From positions 124,001 to 188,000 of the forward strand of contig NZ_JANKZG010000002.1 of the NCBI RefSeq assembly GCF_027568475.1: 64,000 bases of DNA, read 5' to 3'. Under the pieces are notes generated by a model. It made no database searches. It was not told the DNA's origin and was given only the letters and a program-made list of their open reading frames with translations. Positions 42,075 to 51,498 of the stretch are shown in pieces. Each line of letters opens with the position of its first letter. Position 1 is the first letter of the stretch. Both the position numbers and the translations under genes were made by a program. Origin of the DNA: Acinetobacter sp. HY1485. GTDB taxonomy: Bacteria > Pseudomonadota > Gammaproteobacteria > Pseudomonadales > Moraxellaceae.

Positions 42075-43730
42075 ATGCTGACTCATCTAACACTTATAAA
42101 TTTTGCTTTAGCAGAGCATTTGGCTTTAGACATAGAGTCAGGATTTAACGTACTCACAGGCGAAACAGGTGCAGGTAAGTCATTGTTATTAGATGCACTT
42201 TCTGCATGCTTAGGTGAACGCACAGATACCAGCTTAGTCCGTTTTGGTACAGATAAAGCCGATGTAACCGCCGTTTTTAGTTATACAGCAGACTCTATAG
42301 AAGCACGTTGGCTACAACAAAATGAACTAGAAGATGAATCAGGTGAAATTCATTTACGGCGTGTTATTTTTTCCACAGGTCGTAGTAAAGCATGGATTAA
42401 TGGACGCCCAAGCAGTTTGGCTGAGCTTAAATCAATTGGTCGCCTATTGGTTCAACTCTATAGTCAACACAGCCAACAACAACTCTTAGATGCACCCTAT
42501 CCACGCCAATGGCTTGACCGATATAGTAACTTGACCGCATCTGCTCAGGAAGTAAAAACGGCTTATCAGACTTGGCAAAAAACTATGCGCTTGCATGAAG
42601 AAGCACTGCAAGCACAAGCAACTCGTCAACAACAGATCAGCACACTTGAACTGCAAATTGAAGAAGTTGAAGAAATTGTTGAACAATCTTACATTGACCT
42701 TGACCAAGAGTATGACCGTTTAAGCAATCATGAAAGCATTATGCAAGATTGTAGCTATAGCTTAAATGTCCTTGATGAAGCAGAAGAAAACTTATCTCAA
42801 GCATTGGCAGGGGTTATTAAGCGTCTAGAAGACCATATAGAGCGTAGCCCACAACTTACTGATGTGTATAACACTCTCATGAATGCGCAAAGTGAAGTTG
42901 ACGAAGCCACAGCAAACTTGCGTAATTTTGCAGATAATCAAAGTTTTGACCCTGAACGTATGGAACAGCTTAATCGTGAGCTTGAAGTATTCCATCGTCT
43001 TGCACGTAAATACCGTGTACAGCCTGAAGAACTCAAAGCCGAATATGACACATGGCAACAAGAGCTTGAACACTTGCAAGCACTTGAAGACCCTGAAACT
43101 CTTGCAGAACAAGTGAAGCAAACCGAGCAACTATTTTTGGTAAAAGCACAACAACTTGAGCAAGAACGCCAACACGTTGCCCCATCTTTAGCAAAAACCC
43201 TCACAAGCCAAGTTAAACAACTTGCGCTACCTGAGGCAAAATTTGAGTTTGAATTTGAACCACTTAAAGAACCCAATGCCGATGGGTTGAGTTTCATAAA
43301 ACTTCTGTTTACTGCCAATAAAGGTATCCCACCACAACCACTGTCACGCGTGGCATCGGGCGGCGAATTGTCACGTATTGCATTGGTGATGCAAGTAATG
43401 AACTCTGAAAAGACCGAAGCAGATGTGATTGTATTTGATGAGATTGATGTTGGGATTAGTGGCGGTACAGCTGAAATTGTAGGACGCTTACTTTCTAACT
43501 TAGGGCAACATGTTCAAGTGCTCTGTATTACCCACCAAGCACAAGTTGCTGCACAATCAGACCAACATCTTTTAGTACAAAAACAGCAAACTAATCCTGC
43601 AAGTAGTACCATTTTTGCATTATCTGAAGATGAGCGCATCCAAGAGCTTGCCCGTATGACAGGTGGTTTAGAAATTAACGAAACCACACGACAACATGCC
43701 AAACAACTTCGACAAATGAAATTTCAATAA
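42075..43730 (+). CDS. recN: DNA repair protein RecN
   Basis: Encodes 551 aa from the ATG at 42075 (MLTHLTLINFALAEHL, the family start). SMC-like ATPase: Walker A GETGAGKS at 29-36, a long coiled-coil middle (about 150-370), ABC signature SRVASGGELSRIALV and Walker B VIVFDEIDVGISGGTA. Acts in double-strand-break repair. Followed by yqgE after 3 bp. No clear LexA-type operator is expected in this genus and none is seen. Confidence 0.95.
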   Translation: MLTHLTLINFALAEHLALDIESGFNVLTGETGAGKSLLLDALSACLGERTDTSLVRFGTDKADVTAVFSYTADSIEARWLQQNELEDESGEIHLRRVIFSTGRSKAWINGRPSSLAELKSIGRLLVQLYSQHSQQQLLDAPYPRQWLDRYSNLTASAQEVKTAYQTWQKTMRLHEEALQAQATRQQQISTLELQIEEVEEIVEQSYIDLDQEYDRLSNHESIMQDCSYSLNVLDEAEENLSQALAGVIKRLEDHIERSPQLTDVYNTLMNAQSEVDEATANLRNFADNQSFDPERMEQLNRELEVFHRLARKYRVQPEELKAEYDTWQQELEHLQALEDPETLAEQVKQTEQLFLVKAQQLEQERQHVAPSLAKTLTSQVKQLALPEAKFEFEFEPLKEPNADGLSFIKLLFTANKGIPPQPLSRVASGGELSRIALVMQVMNSEKTEADVIVFDEIDVGISGGTAEIVGRLLSNLGQHVQVLCITHQAQVAAQSDQHLLVQKQQTNPASSTIFALSEDERIQELARMTGGLEINETTRQHAKQLRQMKFQ

Positions 43731-43733
43731 ACT

Positions 43734-44285
43734 ATGCCTAAACTCACACACCGCTGTTTAATTGCACCACCCCATTTAGAAGAAGATGATTTTTTTAGCA
43801 ACAGTGTGATCTATTTGGTTCGCCACGATGATAAAGGTGCGCAAGGTCTGATGATTAATCGCCCAAGCATCCTCGAAATTAAAGAACTACTCAATGATTT
43901 AGATATTGATGCCGATCATGTGCAACCTCATGCTGTATTGCAGGGAGGTCCATTACGCCCCGAAGCAGGCTTTGTTTTACATACAGGTCAGCCTATTTGG
44001 CAATCCTCTATGGCAATTGGCGACAATATTTGTATTACAACCAGTAAAGATGTTTTAGATGCCATTGCCCATAACGAAGGAGTAGAATGCTACCAACTTG
44101 CTTTAGGATATGTAGGTTGGAGCGAAAATCAACTTGAAGAAGAAATTAACCAAGGTGATTGGCTAATTTGTGATGTGGATATGGATTTAATTTTTAATCT
44201 GCCTTACGACGCACGTTGGCTTGCAGCATTTAATAAAATTGGCGTTAAGCCAGATTGGTTTTCTTCGGAGGTGGGACATGCCTAG
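43734..44285 (+). CDS. yqgE: UPF0301 protein YqgE/AlgH
   Basis: Encodes 183 aa: [66 protein letters not shown]. Family often paired with ruvX; exact role unknown. Overlaps ruvX by 8 bp. Confidence 0.93.
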   Translation: MPKLTHRCLIAPPHLEEDDFFSNSVIYLVRHDDKGAQGLMINRPSILEIKELLNDLDIDADHVQPHAVLQGGPLRPEAGFVLHTGQPIWQSSMAIGDNICITTSKDVLDAIAHNEGVECYQLALGYVGWSENQLEEEINQGDWLICDVDMDLIFNLPYDARWLAAFNKIGVKPDWFSSEVGHA

Positions 44286-44694
44286 CATGATTATGGCATT
44301 TGATTTTGGTACACAAAAAATGGGCATGGCTGTTGGACAATCTACCATTGAATCTAGCAATCCATTGGCGTTGTTTCCCATGAAAGATGGTATTCCACAA
44401 TGGGATCAATTGCTTAAAATTGTGAAACAGTGGCAACCCGATTTATTTTTAATCGGTTTACCTCTCAACATGGATGATAGCGAGTCTGAACTTTCTGCAC
44501 GGGCACGTAAATTTGCACGTCGGTTGCGCCATCAAACTAATATTGACACATGGATGGTAGATGAGCGATTGACCACACGCGAAGCGCGCGACTTACAAGA
44601 TCAAGGACGAGGTAAAAAAGTCGCAGCAGACTCACTAGCTGCTGCGCTTTTTATAGAAAGTTGGTATAGAGAACCATATGGCATTAAGCCTTAG
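44278..44694 (+). CDS. ruvX: Putative Holliday junction resolvase RuvX (YqgF)
   Basis: Encodes 138 aa from the ATG at 44278, preceded by GGAGG; longer frames into yqgE are unlikely. RNase H-like fold with Asp in [15 protein letters not shown], the conserved [10 protein letters not shown] and the final [10 protein letters not shown] Asp. Involved in 16S rRNA 5' processing/Holliday junction resolution. Its 3' end overlaps the convergent aaeA-like gene by 11 bp. Confidence 0.92.
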   Translation: MPSMIMAFDFGTQKMGMAVGQSTIESSNPLALFPMKDGIPQWDQLLKIVKQWQPDLFLIGLPLNMDDSESELSARARKFARRLRHQTNIDTWMVDERLTTREARDLQDQGRGKKVAADSLAAALFIESWYREPYGIKP

Positions 44695-45688
44695 GCTCAA
44701 TGATTTTTACTGTTGCTGTACGCCCTGCAACAAACGAGATTGTATTTTTTGGCATTTCATCAAGTACAATTTTCACAGGAACACGCTGTGCTAAACGTAC
44801 CCACGTAAATGTTGGGTTTACATTTGCCAATAAAGAAGAACTACTGCTACGTTCACGATCTTCAATACCTAAAGCAACCCCTTGTACATGCCCACGTAAG
44901 CGTTGATTGTCACCCATTAATTCAACTTCTGCTTGATCGCCTACATGAATACGATTTAATTTTGTTTCTTCAAAATAGCCCACTACATAAAGCTGACGGC
45001 GGTCAATCATGGCAGCAACTGCTTGCCCCGTTTTAATATAATCACCCACACGCATTTCAAAGTTCGACAATGTACCATCTGCAGGTGCAACGACTTGCGA
45101 TCGGTTCATGTTTAACTGAGCTAGATGTAAATTACTTTTTGCCACCTCAATTAAAGCTTTTTGTTGCTTAATCGTCGCTTGTGCTTGCTCAATATTAGCT
45201 TGCGCTTGTTCATGATCAGCGCGTGCTTGGTCACGCGTTGCGTAAACCTGATCTTGTTCCTGTTTAGAAATTGCACCTGCCATAATATTGCTATAACGCA
45301 CCGCATTTTTATCTGCCAATTGAATGGTTGCTTGCGATTTAATTAAACTTGCTTTGGCTTGTGCTAACCCTGCATCTGATTGTGCTAAACCTGCTTGAGC
45401 TTTGGCTAAATCCGATTTGGCTTGTTCAACATCTAACGCTTGGCGTGCGGTATCAATTTCAAATAGAACCTGCCCTTTTTTGATGGTTTGGTTATCTTGC
45501 ACCATCACTTTTGTGACTAAACCCGATACATCGGAAGACACTTGCATAATATCACCACGTACTCGTCCGTCTCGTGTCCACGGTGCAGCATGGTAATAAT
45601 TCCATAAATGTATAATGGTCAATATCGCAATAATTAACATCACCACCATGACCAGTGGGCGTACTAATTTTCGTACATCAATACTCAT
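44684..45688 (-). CDS. aaeA: HlyD/EmrA-type periplasmic adaptor (AaeA-like)
   Basis: Encodes 334 aa. One N-terminal membrane helix (about 11-31), lipoyl-type barrel (DVSGLVTKVMVQDNQTIKKGQVLFEID), a long Ala/Gln-rich alpha-hairpin (about 80-195, QAKSDLAKAQAGLAQ) and a second lipoyl half (VVAPADGTLSNFEMRVGDYI). With the FUSC pump it should export aromatic acids or similar compounds. Last gene of the three-gene operon; 4-bp overlap with the DUF1656 gene. Confidence 0.88.
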   Translation of the reverse strand: MSIDVRKLVRPLVMVVMLIIAILTIIHLWNYYHAAPWTRDGRVRGDIMQVSSDVSGLVTKVMVQDNQTIKKGQVLFEIDTARQALDVEQAKSDLAKAQAGLAQSDAGLAQAKASLIKSQATIQLADKNAVRYSNIMAGAISKQEQDQVYATRDQARADHEQAQANIEQAQATIKQQKALIEVAKSNLHLAQLNMNRSQVVAPADGTLSNFEMRVGDYIKTGQAVAAMIDRRQLYVVGYFEETKLNRIHVGDQAEVELMGDNQRLRGHVQGVALGIEDRERSSSSSLLANVNPTFTWVRLAQRVPVKIVLDEMPKNTISFVAGRTATVKIIEPKA

Positions 45689-45882
45689 TTATTTATCTCC
45701 ACAAATACTTGATGCACAAGTAATAAACACACTAAATAAAGGCACAGCTTAAACAAGCCTGTCCAACCTTGCATATCTAACCGATCTGTTAGATAACTCA
45801 TTAACACAAAAACGAAATACGCTAAAATTGCTTGAATTAAAAAACTAGGAACAAAGACACCATATAAATCAAAATCACTCAT
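45685..45882 (-). CDS. aaeX: DUF1656 small membrane protein (AaeX-like)
   Basis: Encodes 65 aa with two transmembrane segments and the DUF1656 start SDFDLYGVFVPSFL. Always found with FUSC/HlyD pumps. Overlaps both neighbours by 4 bp. Confidence 0.88.
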   Translation of the reverse strand: MSDFDLYGVFVPSFLIQAILAYFVFVLMSYLTDRLDMQGWTGLFKLCLYLVCLLLVHQVFVEINK

Positions 45883-47957
45883 ATTAATGCTCCTTGATCT
45901 TTAAGTGGCGTATTTGGACAGTCATGAAACATACTATGACGAATATTATTTGCACTAATTAATGTTCTATTCTTAATTTCTTGATTCGGTTGTTGCTGTG
46001 CTTGGTGATTCACATCATCTAAACAACTCAAAATACGTTGTTTAAGTTCATCACTTAAAAATAAGGTTTTTTCTTGTTGTTTAAATACGTTATACAATTG
46101 AGTCTGCAAGTCAATAATGGTGGTACGTAATTCTGCTGTCATATCAGGACGCTGTGCCAACTCTTGTAAACGACTAAAATCTACAATTGCACTAGTTTCA
46201 ACTAAAGCACGGTTCATGGCTTGCTTTAAATCTTCCGACTGCACTAGCTTAGTATTCAGCACACCAATGCGGTCTAGCATACTGCGTAGATGAACTTTTA
46301 AACCTGTATTATAGTTTAAAGAAATCGCATAACGCATTGCACGATAATGCTGTGAAAGCAAACGCCCTACCGTGGTATCTTGTGACATCGCACGAATAAA
46401 ATATAATGAAATTAAAGCAGATAACACACCTAAAATCATTGCAATGGCGCCTTCTAAAAATGAAACAGCATCCATTGCATAACGATTTTGTAAGTTCATG
46501 CCCATAATCGACATAATGCCCATAACAAGCCCCAATGGCATGAGATTTGGTGTAGGGAGCAACAACATAAATGCAATAATGGTTGGAGCTAAAACCACGG
46601 CAAGTTCCCAAAACTCGGTAATATTGGGGAAAATGCCAAATGCATAAATAAACACCACAATATTAGATAAAATACTTCCCCACAAAAAGATTTTCAGCTT
46701 AGGTACAGGATCATCAATCGCCGTTAAAATACAGGCACAGACTGCGCCCATTTGCGCCATCATATAACCTGCTTTCCATCCTGTAAAAATCCAAACACCC
46801 ATCGTAAAAAAGGTACTTAAAACTGATGCCAAACCACCACGCACTGCGACCCCATGGTCACGGTGTAAACTTGGATATTTAGTCGTAATAGGCTGAATAC
46901 TTTCGGGTAATGTTTTTTGTCCCTTTTGGATAAGTTGCCAAATAAAGCGCACTGTACGCACATTCTGAATATAGTGGCGTACATCCATTTTTAAACTATT
47001 TAAAATTAAACATTGTTCAGTGGTTGCATGTGTAAACATCACCTCAAATTTTTGCTCAAAATCTATAGGTAAATCTTTTAAATAGGCATCTGAAATTGCA
47101 TCTGTATTTTTTAAAAAACCAAGAACACTTTGTTTAAGTTCATCTAAATGCGTATTAAAAAGTTCACTATGTAAATTTAGCTGATTTAAACGTTCTGACA
47201 TTGCCACTAAATTTGCAACGGCTAAAGAAAGCTGATGCAACATTTCTTGTAACGGCTTAGTCATGCCTCGTAAATCAGACTTTTCATAAGACAGATGCAC
47301 TGCCATGACATGAAGTTCACTCATATCACGCGTGATATTTGCTAGCGTCTGAACATAGTCATTAGATTCATTGCTTAAAATCTTTTCAAACAATGCCTCA
47401 ACTGTACTTACATTTTTTTGTACACGCTGCTGAATAATAGGACCAATGTGCATGGGCAAAATCACAGACGATACAACTGCAGAACAAATTACAGCAATCC
47501 CAATTTCTAAAAAACGTGCCAAAGCAATATCAAAAATATTATGCGTATCAATGTTATTAATCGCATTAAATACAATCATGGCAGCGGTATAACCCGACAG
47601 CATCAACATATAACTGCGTGGTGTTCTATCTAATAAAGACACATATAAACAACCACCGACCCAAAGTGCCATAATTACAGAAAACAACCACGGTGTATCA
47701 ATAAAATTAGGCATTAAAATAATGGCAACTATTGCACCTACAATTGTCCCTGCAAGCCGATATAACGCTTTAGAAGACACCATACCTGCAAATGGATTTG
47801 CCACAATAATGACTGTACCAATCGACCACATTGGGTTAATTAAATCTAGTTCAAACGAAATAAACAGCGCAAGCATGGCAGCAATATACGTTTTTACTGC
47901 AAAGATAAAATCCATCTTGCTTGGTCTAAATGCAAGAAGCTGTTTAATTAACTCCAT
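45879..47957 (-). CDS. aaeB: FUSC family efflux pump (AaeB-like)
   Basis: Encodes 692 aa. Two blocks of about five to six membrane helices (about 18-180 and 385-530), separated and followed by soluble helical regions, as in AaeB/p-hydroxybenzoate efflux proteins. TPRSYMLMLSGYTAAMI and WIFTGWKAGYMMAQMGAVC fit the family. First gene of the operon, divergent from an IclR gene, suggesting aromatic-acid-responsive control. Confidence 0.88.
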   Translation of the reverse strand: MELIKQLLAFRPSKMDFIFAVKTYIAAMLALFISFELDLINPMWSIGTVIIVANPFAGMVSSKALYRLAGTIVGAIVAIILMPNFIDTPWLFSVIMALWVGGCLYVSLLDRTPRSYMLMLSGYTAAMIVFNAINNIDTHNIFDIALARFLEIGIAVICSAVVSSVILPMHIGPIIQQRVQKNVSTVEALFEKILSNESNDYVQTLANITRDMSELHVMAVHLSYEKSDLRGMTKPLQEMLHQLSLAVANLVAMSERLNQLNLHSELFNTHLDELKQSVLGFLKNTDAISDAYLKDLPIDFEQKFEVMFTHATTEQCLILNSLKMDVRHYIQNVRTVRFIWQLIQKGQKTLPESIQPITTKYPSLHRDHGVAVRGGLASVLSTFFTMGVWIFTGWKAGYMMAQMGAVCACILTAIDDPVPKLKIFLWGSILSNIVVFIYAFGIFPNITEFWELAVVLAPTIIAFMLLLPTPNLMPLGLVMGIMSIMGMNLQNRYAMDAVSFLEGAIAMILGVLSALISLYFIRAMSQDTTVGRLLSQHYRAMRYAISLNYNTGLKVHLRSMLDRIGVLNTKLVQSEDLKQAMNRALVETSAIVDFSRLQELAQRPDMTAELRTTIIDLQTQLYNVFKQQEKTLFLSDELKQRILSCLDDVNHQAQQQPNQEIKNRTLISANNIRHSMFHDCPNTPLKDQGALI

Positions 47958-48058
47958 GGATACTCTCGATGATTAATATATATAGATCAGAAATGATCTC
48001 TCTTATTTTGATATTAATTCTACACTTTTAGACAAAAAATAAAACCAAAATATCTTAA

Positions 48059-48094
48059 TATGATAATTTTTTAATAAAAACGAGATTATGATAA
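48059..48094. promoter_or_regulatory. Direct repeats between aaeB and iclR
   Basis: TATGATAA occurs at 48059-48066 and 48087-48094, 28 bp apart, in the 171-bp divergent promoter region. It may be the operator of the adjacent IclR protein. AT-rich context reduces its weight. Confidence 0.3.
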
Positions 48095-48128
48095 GATAAA
48101 TATCACATTGAGTAAGTATGAATACAGT

Positions 48129-48887
48129 ATGGCGATTACAAGTTTTGGGAAAATTTTAACCGTTTTAAATTTATTTTCTATTTCTCGCCACATTATTGAT
48201 GTAGACATCATTAGTGAAGAACTCGGTTTATCTCGTCCTACAAGCTACCGCTATTTAAAAGAACTTGTTGCCGCTAATTTATTACAACGTATTAGTGGCA
48301 CATCGGGAGATTATACGCTCGGTCCTAAAATTGCTGTATTAGATTACATCTCAAGAACAACAGATCCTTTAGTTCATCTAAGTACACCTTTTATGAAAGA
48401 AATTGTGGAGAAAACTGAACTTAATTGCCTACTCACTTTTTTAAATCATGATTATTGTATTGATTTGCATGATGAGACATTTAATAACAGCCCACTTGCC
48501 TCTTATGGACGTGGCAACCCTCGACCTGTGTATCTAGGTTCTTCACCTAAAGTCATTGTAGCATCGTTTAATAAACAACAATTACATGAATTTTATACGC
48601 ACTATGCCAATCAATTACATGAGGTTCAATTTGCCACATCTGAGGAAGAATTTGTGCAACGTATGAAAAAAATTAAAAAACAAGGCTACTATTTTTCACA
48701 AGGTGAAGTTAACCCCCACTATTCAAGCTTATCCGTTCCAATTCAATATTCATGTAAAGCGGTTGCCCCTGTATCGCTTACTATTGTAGGGTCTAAAAAT
48801 CGTTTCGAATATTTAGATATTGCTAAGCTCACTGCAAAATTACAAACCACTGCCGACAAAATTGCACAACAATTTCAGCAAGTCTAA
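48129..48887 (+). CDS. IclR family transcriptional regulator
   Basis: Encodes 252 aa from ATG 48129; a TTG at 48108 would add seven residues. N-terminal winged HTH (about 1-65: IISEELGLSRPTSYRYLKELVAANLL) and C-terminal IclR effector domain (RPVYLGSSPKVIVASF, GYYFSQGEVNPHYSSLSVPI). Probably controls the divergent efflux operon in response to an aromatic compound; ligand unknown. Confidence 0.9.
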   Translation: MAITSFGKILTVLNLFSISRHIIDVDIISEELGLSRPTSYRYLKELVAANLLQRISGTSGDYTLGPKIAVLDYISRTTDPLVHLSTPFMKEIVEKTELNCLLTFLNHDYCIDLHDETFNNSPLASYGRGNPRPVYLGSSPKVIVASFNKQQLHEFYTHYANQLHEVQFATSEEEFVQRMKKIKKQGYYFSQGEVNPHYSSLSVPIQYSCKAVAPVSLTIVGSKNRFEYLDIAKLTAKLQTTADKIAQQFQQV

Positions 48888-48903
48888 AAAGAGAAAATTT
48901 AAG

Positions 48904-49002
48904 ATGACAATAGAAAGCTATAAAAATTTATTGAATGATCTCATTTCAGAACTGTTAGAAAAAAAGATAGCTCAAAATCTAGCTGACTTTTGCACTTTAT
49001 GA
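48904..49002 (+). CDS. Short ORF after iclR, possible gene remnant
   Basis: A 32-codon frame, MTIESYKNLLNDLISELLEKK and on, starts 17 bp after the iclR stop and ends abruptly. The amphipathic start resembles the first helix of larger enzymes such as acyl-CoA dehydrogenases, so it may be the 5' scrap of a deleted gene. Low certainty. Confidence 0.3.
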   Translation: MTIESYKNLLNDLISELLEKKIAQNLADFCTL

Positions 49003-49098
49003 AATAGTGTCGTTGCTTATTGAATAAAGCGAGAATTTTGATAAACATGAGATTGGTTTAAAAAAGATTAATCCTAAAACATATTTTTTAGAGATATA

Positions 49099-49134
49099 AA
49101 AAAGGCTCAAGCACTTTCGTGATTAAGCCTTTTT
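49099..49134. terminator. Bidirectional terminator
   Basis: AAAAAGGCTCAA and TTAAGCCTTTTT form a 12-bp stem with one mismatch around a loop that contains CAC/GTG pairing. Ends the iclR-side and, on the other strand, the SulP gene (stop at 49150). Confidence 0.8.
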
Positions 49135-49149
49135 AACTATTACAAAGTT

Positions 49150-51336
49150 TTAAGAGAGAAACTCGACTTTACCTGTCTTAACATCGTAAATCGCCCCTAC
49201 AATGCCAATCTCATTACGCTCAATCATGCCACGTAATACATCACTATTTTTGACAATATAAGCAATGTTATTGCGTACATTCATACGCGTTACATCTTCT
49301 ACAAAATTAGTTGTCAATTGATAGTCACTCATCTGCGCTTTCACGCCTTCAATAGCAGCTACAATTGGCTTAATAATATGTTGAATATGAGGCATCTCTT
49401 TGGATTGAGAAATATCTATGCCTTGCTGATGGATATGACAGGCTGATGTAATTGCACCACAGTCAGTATGTCCTAACACCACAATCAGTTTTGAACCTTT
49501 TTCTTGGCAAGCAAACTCTAACGAACCTAGAACTTTTTGCCCCGCAATATTACCTGCAATACGCAAACTAAATAAATCACCCACACCTACATCAAACAAC
49601 ATCTCAACAGGCGCACGAGAATCCATACAACCTAATACAGCAGCAATCGGATGTTGCCCTTCTTGTGAAGTGACTTGAATTTGACGCCCAATGTTATGAT
49701 GCAAACGCTCATGATTTGCAAAGCGACTATTGCCCTCTTTCAGTTTTTCTAATACAGCCTCAGGTGTAAGTTGGGCTTGTAAATCCTTAGTACTCACATC
49801 AATATCAAGCTCTTCATCCTCTAGTTCAGGATAATGTGCTTTAAAGCCAACCAGCTTCACATTAATTTGATGTTTTTTTGCGGTTTCTTGCTGAAATTCT
49901 TCAATTACTGCATATAAGTCAGGGTCAATATAATAAGTTTGGGAAGCATCAATCACTACCGTTTCACCATCTTTGATTTTTGCCAAAGCAGACACCAAAG
50001 CAGCGCGGTTTAAAAAACTCACATTTTGCGATAATTCAATACGGTTGATCGTACCATGTACATGTTTTTCATGGACAGTGCGTACACCACGATGCAAATT
50101 GTTATATAAAATGAACAGTGCGCTTAGCGTTAAACCGATTAAAATACCAATCAATAAATCTGTGGCAATAATGGCAATCACTGTCACAATAAATGGTAAA
50201 AATTGCTTCCAACCTTTTTTATAAAAATGTACAAATAAAGTTGGTTTTGCAAGCTTATAACCTGTTAAAAGCAAAATTGCAGCTAAAGCAGATAACGGTA
50301 CATAATTAATCAGTGGCGTTAAAAACAACACCGCAATAATGAGTAAAATACCATGAAAAATTGCAGAAAATTTTGTTTTTGCACCGCTTGTTGCATTAAC
50401 TGAGCTACGTACAATAACAGAAGTCAATGGCATACCACCCACTAAGCCCGATACCGTATTTCCCACACCTTGAGCAACAAGCTCACGGTTAGGTGGCGAA
50501 GTACGTTTTTGCGGATCCATTTTATCTGCAGCTTCTAGGTTGAGTAAGGTCTCTAGCGATGCCACAATCGCAACCGTTACTGCACCAATATAAATTTGGC
50601 TATTACTTAAAAAACTAAAATCTGGGAAAAAGAAGATCTTCTCGTTTCCGCCTAAAATTTGAGGTAACTGAATTAAATTTTGTGTGGTCACTGCAAAATT
50701 AGAATTCATTTTAACTAAAATAAAATTAAACACACCTGCTAATACCACAGCTAACAATGCTGAAGGAATAGGCAAAGTTTTGGGTTTAAATTTGTCCCAC
50801 CCTAAAATAATCACAATACTCAACACGCCAATAATAGCAGCACCTTGGTCTAACCCTGACCATAAAGCCATTGGGTCATGCCATGTGTTTGCAATTGTTG
50901 ACGTATCCGTACCAAATAATCGCGGTGTTTGACCAATAATTAAAATTAAACCAATCGCTGCAAGTAGACCTAAAATTACATTATTAGGTACAAAATTGGC
51001 AAATGAACCAAGTTTCAATGTACCAAAAATAACTTGCAAAATACCTGCTAAAACAACAGATACCAAGAATGCTTGGTAATTGCCATTAAGTAATTCAAGT
51101 TGGGCGATAATTATTGCGGTTAGACCTGCTGCTGGTCCAGAAACACTGATATGTGAGCCACTTAAAGCACCCACAATAATGCCACCAATCACTCCAGAGA
51201 TAATACCTGCAAGTAATGGTGCACCTGACGCTAAGGCAATTCCCAAACAAAGTGGTAATGCCACTAAAAATACAACTAATCCCGACATAAAGTCGTCAGT
51301 TGCAAAGTTTTCCCTAAAATTTTGAAAAACCATCAC
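49150..51336 (-). CDS. SulP anion transporter-carbonic anhydrase fusion
   Basis: Encodes 728 aa in three parts. Residues about 10-415 are a SulP transporter (12 or more helices; ISVSGPAAGLTAIII, PPNRELVAQGVGNTVSGLVGGMP). Residues about 430-505 are a STAS domain (VVIDASQTYYIDPD). Residues about 525-728 are a beta-carbonic anhydrase with Zn ligands C570, H623, C626 and the D572/R574 dyad (GCMDSR, GHTDCGA). The fusion suggests bicarbonate uptake or CO2/HCO3- conversion at the membrane. Confidence 0.92.
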   Translation of the reverse strand: MMVFQNFRENFATDDFMSGLVVFLVALPLCLGIALASGAPLLAGIISGVIGGIIVGALSGSHISVSGPAAGLTAIIIAQLELLNGNYQAFLVSVVLAGILQVIFGTLKLGSFANFVPNNVILGLLAAIGLILIIGQTPRLFGTDTSTIANTWHDPMALWSGLDQGAAIIGVLSIVIILGWDKFKPKTLPIPSALLAVVLAGVFNFILVKMNSNFAVTTQNLIQLPQILGGNEKIFFFPDFSFLSNSQIYIGAVTVAIVASLETLLNLEAADKMDPQKRTSPPNRELVAQGVGNTVSGLVGGMPLTSVIVRSSVNATSGAKTKFSAIFHGILLIIAVLFLTPLINYVPLSALAAILLLTGYKLAKPTLFVHFYKKGWKQFLPFIVTVIAIIATDLLIGILIGLTLSALFILYNNLHRGVRTVHEKHVHGTINRIELSQNVSFLNRAALVSALAKIKDGETVVIDASQTYYIDPDLYAVIEEFQQETAKKHQINVKLVGFKAHYPELEDEELDIDVSTKDLQAQLTPEAVLEKLKEGNSRFANHERLHHNIGRQIQVTSQEGQHPIAAVLGCMDSRAPVEMLFDVGVGDLFSLRIAGNIAGQKVLGSLEFACQEKGSKLIVVLGHTDCGAITSACHIHQQGIDISQSKEMPHIQHIIKPIVAAIEGVKAQMSDYQLTTNFVEDVTRMNVRNNIAYIVKNSDVLRGMIERNEIGIVGAIYDVKTGKVEFLS

Positions 51337-51456
51337 TTTTAATCACTTTTTTTACTGAGCGATTAAATGTTATATAATAAAAATTCTCATTTGCTTATTG
51401 TTTTTTTGTATTAATAAAAATACTCTTAAATGCTAAAATTTCTTCTTTAGCCTAGC

Positions 51457-51491
51457 TAAAAAAAACCCATCATTTATTAAGAAATATGGGT
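51457..51491 (-). terminator. Terminator of pgsA
   Basis: ACCCAT (51465-51470) and ATGGGT (51486-51491) pair; on the minus strand a run of eight T follows. Lies 8 bp past the pgsA stop. Confidence 0.7.
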
Positions 51492-51498
51492 CCATAAA

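Noticed and set aside
42938-43318. A 126-codon Ser/Cys-rich minus-strand frame inside recN
   Set aside because: Shadow of the Gln/Glu-rich coiled-coil part of RecN.
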